Shown here piece by piece: positions 59,103-64,000 of a stretch of 64,000 nucleotides of DNA. Below the pieces are notes generated by a model, which saw only the letters and a program-made list of their open reading frames with translations, made no database searches and was not told the origin of the DNA. Both the position numbers and the translations under genes were made by a program. Source of the DNA: DAOULT01 sp964646625 (lineage in GTDB: Bacteria > Chloroflexota > Anaerolineae > CAZYHC01); contig CAZYHC010000013.1 in NCBI GenBank assembly GCA_964646625.1, positions 1 to 64,000 of the forward strand, read 5' to 3'. Position 1 is the stretch's first letter; each line of letters opens with the position of its first letter.

Positions 59103-59909
59103 TCAAAGTGTGCCGCTGGAACTGGAAAAGGATGTTGTGTCGGGGATCATGCTGACGGAAAGCTGTTTGGTGATGGCGGTGGCGGTGGCTTTCACTGCCA
59201 GCACGGCCTGCGCTGATTGCTCCCTGGTCATGAGGCGGCTGGGATAGGCCAGACTGATGGCCGCAATCGTGGCGTCCACACGCCTGATGGGCGCGGCGAT
59301 GGCCTCAAGGCCCAGGGTGCTTTCCTCCCTGTTGAATGCTATGCCTGCTTTTTTCACCGCTTGAAGCTGTTGTTTCAATTGTTCAGCAGAAGTGATAGTG
59401 TTAAGCGTAACGGGGGGTAGTCCAGTAGCGCGGATGTACTCATCCACCTGCGTTTCCGGCAGGGCGGCCAGCAACACTTTGCCTGCGGCGGTGGAGTGAG
59501 GCATCCAACGATCCCCGACTTGAGAACCGACTCTGACAAGGTACGATCCCTCCTGGCTGCTGATAACCAGGAGCTCCCCACCGCTGAGAACGGATAGGTG
59601 CACGGTATGGCCTGTGTCGCGGGCCAACTGCTGCATATAGGGCCTCGCCACATCGCTCAGCAGATTACGGCCCACGAACGCTTTGCTGAGCTCAAATACC
59701 ATGGGCCCCAGGTGATACTTGCGCGTGACCGGGTTCTGTTCCAGGAAGCCCTCTTCCTCAAGAGTGATCATCAGCCGATGGACGGTACTCTTGGGCAGGC
59801 CAAAGGCCCGTGCGACCTCAGTCACCGCTTTCTCGTGCTCTCGCTCCTGGAAGGATTTGAGGATAGCCAGAGCTCTTCTGACCGACTGTACAGTAGGAGT
59901 TCTTACCAT
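59103..59909 (-). CDS. IclR-family transcriptional regulator
   Basis: A 268-residue regulator. Residues ~8-65 form the winged helix, with VRRALAILKSFQEREHEKAV and the recognition helix LPKSTVHRLMITLEEEGFLE. The C-terminal ~180 residues form the IclR effector domain (MPHSTAAGKVLLAALPETQV, NREESTLGLEAIAAPIRRVD). It heads the catabolic operon in the same direction, 177 bp before livJ, and is the obvious candidate for its control. Its own promoter is a perfect consensus with a palindrome at the start site, suggesting autoregulation. The ATG has only a weak ribosome site. Confidence 0.93.
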   Translation of the reverse strand: MVRTPTVQSVRRALAILKSFQEREHEKAVTEVARAFGLPKSTVHRLMITLEEEGFLEQNPVTRKYHLGPMVFELSKAFVGRNLLSDVARPYMQQLARDTGHTVHLSVLSGGELLVISSQEGSYLVRVGSQVGDRWMPHSTAAGKVLLAALPETQVDEYIRATGLPPVTLNTITSAEQLKQQLQAVKKAGIAFNREESTLGLEAIAAPIRRVDATIAAISLAYPSRLMTREQSAQAVLAVKATATAITKQLSVSMIPDTTSFSSSSGTL

Positions 59910-60028
59910 TGGCCCGATCTTGGTACGGGGCCTGAGGGCTTGAGCGATTATGAGGCATCATTTCAGCCCTCAGCGCCCCACGGCAGGTGTTTTCCAACAG
60001 GCTCTCAGGTGGCCTGTGCCGTCTATTA

Positions 60029-60047
60029 ATGCGAGATAGCGTCTCAT
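60029..60047 (-). promoter_or_regulatory. Candidate IclR operator
   Basis: ATGAGACGCTATCTCGCAT on the minus strand carries the imperfect inverted repeat ATGnGA-7-TCnCAT. It covers the expected start site of the promoter at 60051-60079, so a bound protein would block iclR transcription. IclR-type operators are short palindromes of this kind; identity of the binding protein is inferred. Confidence 0.45.
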
Positions 60048-60050
60048 TTT

Positions 60051-60079
60051 ATTATACCACAGCTCCCCCCTGGTGTCAA
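60051..60079 (-). promoter_or_regulatory. Consensus sigma-70 promoter of iclR/operon
   Basis: On the minus strand TTGACA (60079-60074) and TATAAT (60056-60051) are spaced by 17 bp. The expected start is near 60044, giving a leader of about 135 nt before the iclR ATG. The leader can form a stem of TGAGGGCT with AGCCCTCA. Between 59910 and 60223 I see this promoter, the operator candidate and the divergent promoter for the methyltransferase gene. Confidence 0.88.
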
Positions 60080-60152
60080 TCCGCAAAAATGAGTGGGTGT
60101 AGGTCAGAAGGGGGGTGAGTTCCGGCCAGCCTGTGGCCCGATCGGGCTTTGC

Positions 60153-60180
60153 TTGCGCAATTCGCGTTTTCGAGTATAAT
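60153..60180 (+). promoter_or_regulatory. Probable promoter of methyltransferase gene
   Basis: TATAAT at 60175-60180 is perfect. The -35 is a weak TTGCGC at 60153-60158 (16-bp spacer). It lies about 45 bp upstream of the ATG at 60224, divergent from the iclR promoter. Confidence 0.55.
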
Positions 60181-60223
60181 GGTTGTGGAGGAGTGTTGAT
60201 ACATTTTGTGAACGTTGGTATTA

Positions 60224-60991
60224 ATGACCACAGAACGACAAAATTGTGTACGTTGTGAAGATAAGCACTGGTGGTTCGCCAGCCGCACACGGGCTCTTCT
60301 GAACGTGCTGGATCGCTGTCTGCCACACCGTGCTCTGGAGGTGCTGGACGTAGGTTGTGGGGCAGGCAACATGATCCATCACCTGAGCCGCTACGGTCGG
60401 GTGATCGGCCTCGACAACAATCCCAGGCCCCTCAAAGTGGCCCATGAGCGGGGCTATGAGGCCCGTCTGGGGAACGCCGCGGCAATGCCCTTCGAGGATG
60501 GCCTGTTTGGGCTGGTGGCTGCGCTGGACGTGGTCGAGCACTGTCCCGACGATATGGCTATTCTGAGGGAGTGTTACCGGGTCTGTGCCCCAGGTGGGTT
60601 TCTGGTAACCACCGTGCCGGCCTTTCAATGGCTGTGGAGCCACAACGATGAGCTCAACAAACACTATCGGCGCTACACGGCCGGCGAGTTGAAAGATAAG
60701 CTAACCGAGGTCGGGTTCCGGCCCCGGCGCACGACTTACAACAACTTTTTTATCTTTCCTCTGGCGGCGGCGCTCATTCTGGGACGGCGGGGCCACGAGC
60801 CTGAGCTGGCCACTCCCGACACCGACCAGGACGCTTATCAGGTCGAGATGGAGCCCTCCCCACCCCTTATAAACGCCCTCCTGACGGTGGGGGGCTGGGT
60901 CGAGGCCAGCCTCCTGCGCTGGCTGAATCTGCCCATCGGAACGTCGCTCATCTGCATCGCGGAGAAGGCTGAACGCCCGGAAAGGTGGTGA
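60224..60991 (+). CDS. Class I SAM-dependent methyltransferase
   Basis: A 255-residue methyltransferase. Before the fold it has CVRCEDKHWWFASRTRALL, a segment common in this group. Motif I is LEVLDVGCGAGNMIHHLSR (about residues 40-58), then VIGLDNNPRPLKVAHERGYE, motif post-II NAAAMPFEDGLFGLVAALDV, and YRVCAPGGFLVTTVPAFQWL. The acceptor is unknown; relatives methylate lipids, quinones or sugars. I choose the ATG at 60224, since an earlier TTG has no ribosome site either. Confidence 0.88.
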   Translation: MTTERQNCVRCEDKHWWFASRTRALLNVLDRCLPHRALEVLDVGCGAGNMIHHLSRYGRVIGLDNNPRPLKVAHERGYEARLGNAAAMPFEDGLFGLVAALDVVEHCPDDMAILRECYRVCAPGGFLVTTVPAFQWLWSHNDELNKHYRRYTAGELKDKLTEVGFRPRRTTYNNFFIFPLAAALILGRRGHEPELATPDTDQDAYQVEMEPSPPLINALLTVGGWVEASLLRWLNLPIGTSLICIAEKAERPERW

Positions 60992-60997
60992 CCAAAA

Positions 60998-61228
60998 ATG
61001 GCAGTGAAGGAAGAAGAGAAAGAATTCGTGTTGGAAGATTGGCTGTCCGAGGGGATCAAAGGCTTCAGGACTGCCTGTCGCAAGAGCTTCCTGCCCGAGG
61101 AGTTCCGCAGTCACGTCCGCGCCTCTCGGAAGGAAATGCTCCTGGCTATGCGCAGCCTGATCGATGCGGCCATTGAACACCTGGAGGAACAGCCCAAAAA
61201 GAAGGCCACCAAAATCAAAGTGGAGTAA
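60998..61228 (+). CDS. Small conserved-looking protein of unknown function
   Basis: A 76-residue charged protein, 6 bp after the methyltransferase gene and behind GGTGGTGA. It has LEDWLSEGIKGFRTACRKSF, then LPEEFRSHVRASRKEMLLAM and a helix RSLIDAAIEHLEEQPKKKAT with a Lys-rich end. It looks all-alpha and could be a small scaffolding or regulatory protein. I do not recognise the family. Confidence 0.7.
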   Translation: MAVKEEEKEFVLEDWLSEGIKGFRTACRKSFLPEEFRSHVRASRKEMLLAMRSLIDAAIEHLEEQPKKKATKIKVE

Positions 61229-61233
61229 CCAGG

Positions 61234-61347
61234 TTGACGGAAGCACGGAAGATGGGGGAGGCCTTGATCGATATCTGGAATGAGGTGGTGAGCCGTTCAC
61301 CCGACATCGAGCGGGCCACGGTAGTCAGTCTCGAGGGCCTCTTCTAA
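61234..61347 (+). pseudogene. Roadblock/LC7-like N-terminal relic
   Basis: A frame from TTG 61234 to TAA 61347 encodes 37 residues ending SPDIERATVVSLEGLF. The pattern matches the first strand of roadblock/LC7 proteins (I-GA-VVS-EGLP-A), which then usually run for ~80 more residues. Here it stops, so this is probably a truncated gene. The start codon is uncertain. Confidence 0.4.
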
Positions 61348-61358
61348 TTCATCTCTCG

Positions 61359-62948
61359 TCAGGGGTGGTGCCCCATCTCCTCCCTGAGCCGTGCGATCTG
61401 GGCGGTGGCGAAGTCGGCCTCTTTGCCCTTTCCCCCTGAAGCTGCCCAGGAGCGGTAAATTTCGTAATCCTCCAGGGCCTCCTGTCGGTAGCCTATTTTT
61501 TCGTACAACTCCGCCCGTGCTCTGTACAGCGCGCCGTCTTCAGGAGCCAATCGCGCCGCCTGGCCGTAGTCAGCGATGGCCTGGGCCGGATTGGTGTCGC
61601 TGTATCTCTCCGCCCGCCGCCGATGTCTATCGGCCAGCGGCATCTTCTGCCAGGGTGGATGTCCTTCCATCCTGGAGGCGGCAATGAAGGCCGCCACCGC
61701 AAACACGAAAACCGAGACGACGCAGGCTTCCAGGTTGACCCGCAGGGAGGTGAGTGCCCCCGTCTGGGTGAAAACGGCTATCAGATAAGCCAGAAAACAG
61801 AAGAAACAACCACAGCCCACCTGGGCCAGGCGCTCCGCGACGCTCATCCCCGGCAACAGGTCCAGACCACATTCTGTGCAATGCTCGCCGGTAATGAGAT
61901 TGGTGACCCCGCATTGAGGGCAGGCTATCACCCTGGGAATGCCTGGCGGAGACAGCGGCAGGGGGGCGGCTTCTGCCTCAGGCTCAGGAACGGCCGGCCC
62001 TGCGGGCACTTCCAGACGCGGCAGCAGCAGGGTCTCCACATCGGCTGAGGGCAGGGGCGGGTATTCTTCTTCAAGGGCGATCTGCTCCGCCTCCTCGAAG
62101 GGAGCATACTCTTCTTCCAGGACCGTCTCTGGCGCTCTCAGGATTTCCCCCGCCTCGACCGGCGGCCCTTCTAAGGCGGGCATCGCGGCGATGGTCTCGT
62201 CGCGGTGTATGTCCTCCTCGGCCTCCTCCCCCTCGATCGCATCTTCGGATAGGCTCAGTCCTTCTAAGGCGGGCATCTCTATGGTCGCGGCCCGGTGTAT
62301 GGGGGGCTGTTCGGCCTCAGCAGGCGTTAGCGGTATAGACCTCAGGCGGGAAAGCAGGCGGCTTTCAAATTGGGGTTCAGGTGGTAGCTGTTCTGCGGGT
62401 TCGGCGGGTTTCTCGCCCGCTATTTCTTCTTTTGCCTCGGGCGGCGGTTCTGCTTCCTCTTCTTCTTCCGCCGCTTCAGGCGGGGCAGGGGCGGCTTCTT
62501 CCACCAGTTTCCACAGGCGCTCCAGACCTTTACGGGCCAACTCGTTATCTGGATTGAGGGCCAGCACTTTCTCCAGACAGCGAACCTGTTCTGCTAAATC
62601 GTCCACGCACCCACTGAGCCACAACCAGGCCTGTTCGTCGGCCTCGTTCAGTTCTACCGCCTGGGAGAGAAGCTTGCGGGCTTCTTCTTTGCGCTCCAGT
62701 TTAGCGGCGTCTACCCCCTGGTACAGCAGAAGCTTTTCTTCGGGGGTGGCGGCGTCGATAGGTTCGTAACGGCAGCGGCAGGCCAGCTTGGTACAACCCC
62801 TTATCGGGATCTCCGGGGCCTCGGAGGGGCGATATATGCGACCGTGAAAGTCTTTGCAGTAACGGCAGGCGTCGGGCTGCACCACGATTCTGGCCAGCAT
62901 GTTATCTCTGGCGAATTGCATCAAAGTGGCTTCGCTATACTTGCTCAT
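61359..62948 (-). CDS. TPR and zinc-ribbon membrane protein
   Basis: A 529-residue mosaic. The N-terminus has CRYCKDFHGRIY and CTKLACRCRYEPI, a possible metal site of four or more cysteines (about residues 20-58). TPR-like repeats follow (YQGVDAAKLERKEEARKLLS, then ALNPDNELARKGLERLW, to about 150), then a long Glu/Pro-rich, low-complexity region. A zinc ribbon, CPQCGVTNLITGEHCTECGL (about 345-364), precedes two hydrophobic segments (FFCFLAYLIAVF and VSVFVFAVAAFIAA), and two more TPR units end the protein (NPAQAIADYGQAARLAPEDG). It may scaffold a membrane complex; function unknown. Confidence 0.75.
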   Translation of the reverse strand: MSKYSEATLMQFARDNMLARIVVQPDACRYCKDFHGRIYRPSEAPEIPIRGCTKLACRCRYEPIDAATPEEKLLLYQGVDAAKLERKEEARKLLSQAVELNEADEQAWLWLSGCVDDLAEQVRCLEKVLALNPDNELARKGLERLWKLVEEAAPAPPEAAEEEEEAEPPPEAKEEIAGEKPAEPAEQLPPEPQFESRLLSRLRSIPLTPAEAEQPPIHRAATIEMPALEGLSLSEDAIEGEEAEEDIHRDETIAAMPALEGPPVEAGEILRAPETVLEEEYAPFEEAEQIALEEEYPPLPSADVETLLLPRLEVPAGPAVPEPEAEAAPLPLSPPGIPRVIACPQCGVTNLITGEHCTECGLDLLPGMSVAERLAQVGCGCFFCFLAYLIAVFTQTGALTSLRVNLEACVVSVFVFAVAAFIAASRMEGHPPWQKMPLADRHRRRAERYSDTNPAQAIADYGQAARLAPEDGALYRARAELYEKIGYRQEALEDYEIYRSWAASGGKGKEADFATAQIARLREEMGHHP

Positions 62949-63023
62949 GTTCCTTCCCCCTCACACCGTCCCCCGGCGATATCCTGCCTATATTCTACCT
63001 CATCTTATCCTCTTTGGCAACAC

Positions 63024-63048
63024 AAAAAGGACTGCTCACGAGCAGCCC
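63024..63048 (-). terminator. Intrinsic terminator after MBL hydrolase gene
   Basis: On the minus strand GGGCTGCT-cgtg-AGCAGTCC (one G-T) is followed by T5. It lies about 30 bp beyond the stop of the MBL-fold gene at 63079 and separates it from the TPR gene. Confidence 0.85.
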
Positions 63049-63078
63049 TTTCAGTCCGATCGTCGCTGGTGGTCTCAT

Positions 63079-63993
63079 TCACAGTTCGATGGTCAACCCT
63101 TCGTAGGCCAGGATGGTGTTGGGGAAATCCTTTTGAGCCTCTTTCTCGATTTGGGCCAGGCTGTCGTCGTCGCGCAGGGGATCGTGATGGAAAAGGACCA
63201 ACCGCTTGACCTGGGCTGCTTGGGCCACAGCCGTCGCCATGCCGGGGGTACTGTGTCCCCAGCCCTGCTTGGGCACCGGTTCGCCGATGTACTCCTCGCG
63301 CGTGTACTGGGCGTCGTGGATCAGCACATCGACATTTTTGGCAAAATTGATCAGACGTACGTCGCCTCCCACGTAGCTCTCCGTATCGCTGGCGTACACT
63401 ATACTTTTGCCTGACCACTGTATCTTGTAGATGCTCACCCCTCCCTTGGGATGGGCGTAGCTCTTTAACAGGCTGATCGACACCGCCCTGGGGGAGGCCT
63501 CCCTTTTGTCACGATAAATGTTCCGTACCCGGAGCTCCTGATCCTCGTCGAGGATCACCTCTTCCCACTCATCCAGATTGCTGATAACCTTCAGCGATTT
63601 CAACTCATCCAGGGACACCGGGAAGGAAGGGGCCAGCATAGCGCGGGCCAGCGCTTCCTCAACGTCCTCGTAGAAGGTCTTGGGCCCAAACATGTAGAGG
63701 ACGCTCGTGCCCAGATAGGCGGGCGCAAAAAAGGGAAACCCCTGGGTGTGATCGTGGTGGGTGTGGCTGAACAGCATGGTGGCTATGATAGGTTTGCCAT
63801 CCCGGCGGTATTTTGTTTCCAAATCCCTACCCAGATCGATGATGCCCGTTCCGGCATCTATAATGATCAGATGGCCCCCGGCCCATATTTCCACGCAGGA
63901 GGTATTACCCCCCACCCTGCTGGTTTTGGGCCCAGGCACCGGATAACTGCCTCGTACTCCTCTAAACCTGACGATAAATTTATCTTTATCCAT
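63079..63993 (-). CDS. MBL-fold metallohydrolase (phosphodiesterase-like)
   Basis: A 304-residue metallo-beta-lactamase-fold protein. FRGVRGSYPVPGPKTSRVGG (start) and IIDAGTGIIDLGRDL lead to the metal motif FSHTHHDHTQG (HxHxDH, about residues 76-81). Further ligands are in YASDTESYVGGDVRL (Asp) and LIHDAQY/VLFHHDPL (His). The start resembles class II cyclic-nucleotide phosphodiesterase-like and PhnP-like hydrolases. The gene begins 8 bp from the window end, so its upstream context is not visible. Confidence 0.87.
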   Translation of the reverse strand: MDKDKFIVRFRGVRGSYPVPGPKTSRVGGNTSCVEIWAGGHLIIIDAGTGIIDLGRDLETKYRRDGKPIIATMLFSHTHHDHTQGFPFFAPAYLGTSVLYMFGPKTFYEDVEEALARAMLAPSFPVSLDELKSLKVISNLDEWEEVILDEDQELRVRNIYRDKREASPRAVSISLLKSYAHPKGGVSIYKIQWSGKSIVYASDTESYVGGDVRLINFAKNVDVLIHDAQYTREEYIGEPVPKQGWGHSTPGMATAVAQAAQVKRLVLFHHDPLRDDDSLAQIEKEAQKDFPNTILAYEGLTIEL

Positions 63994-64000
63994 GGATCTC

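Noticed and set aside
1..64000. Insertion sequences, phage genes, tRNA-linked integration
   Set aside because: I found no transposase, integrase or tRNA gene and no CRISPR-like spaced repeats, so mobility is inferred only from composition and relics.

Overview
This window looks like a chromosomal piece of an anaerobic or microaerophilic heterotroph of the Chloroflexota type. That is an inference. It rests on high-GC coding with several carbohydrate ABC cassettes, many uroporphyrinogen-decarboxylase-like genes, an upper mevalonate pathway whose thiolase, HMG-CoA synthase and DUF35 protein are of archaeal style, an aldehyde:ferredoxin oxidoreductase, and class II HMG-CoA reductase. I see no rRNA, tRNA, CRISPR array or intact insertion sequence.

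Layout, left part (+ strand, 1-18.2 kb): a sugar-uptake region. Three binding-protein/permease/permease cassettes (1-2430, 2565-5726, 12328-15565) have no ATPase of their own. One ribose-type system (6103-8994) has its own short ATPase. It sits behind a consensus sigma-70 promoter, a palindromic operator-like site and the decayed DNA-binding domain of a LacI-family repressor. Three URO-D-family genes, a PIN toxin/antitoxin pair, a DUF2283 gene and an AT-rich HhH-GPD-like glycosylase gene are interspersed. Strong hairpins follow every binding-protein gene.

Middle (18.2-33 kb): a 5.3-kb plus-strand block (a triple-domain peptidase/beta-lactamase-fold protein with an almost identical 814-bp internal repeat, a PIG-L deacetylase, a PatB-like lyase) is bracketed by the two ends of a decayed second copy of a Spo0M-like gene, whose intact copy lies next door. 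Minus-strand genes follow: trmD, DUF35, a GH113-like hydrolase, thiolase, HMG-CoA synthase (preceded by a relic of its own 5' end), a ThDP-dependent decarboxylase-like enzyme and HMG-CoA reductase. Together they provide acetyl-CoA to mevalonate.

33-40 kb: a four-gene minus-strand operon with overlapping or close junctions: a hybrid PAS/GAF histidine kinase followed by three complex-I-antiporter-like membrane subunits.

40-60 kb: a ~20-kb minus-strand run of 16 genes headed by an IclR regulator with a perfect TTGACA-17-TATAAT promoter. It encodes a branched-chain-amino-acid-type ABC importer (LivJ-LivH-LivMG fusion-LivF), a four-part opine/proline/sarcosine-type flavin dehydrogenase, a ureohydrolase, an AOR, two tandem opine dehydrogenases, a single-chain B12-binding mutase-like protein and oxoprolinase/hydantoinase A and B, and ends at an intrinsic terminator. 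I read it as an undescribed catabolic system for an imported amino-acid derivative, possibly a guanidino or opine-like compound. This is the most interesting region of the window.

Right end (60.2-64 kb): a SAM methyltransferase, a small conserved protein, a roadblock-like relic, a TPR/zinc-ribbon membrane protein and an MBL-fold hydrolase.
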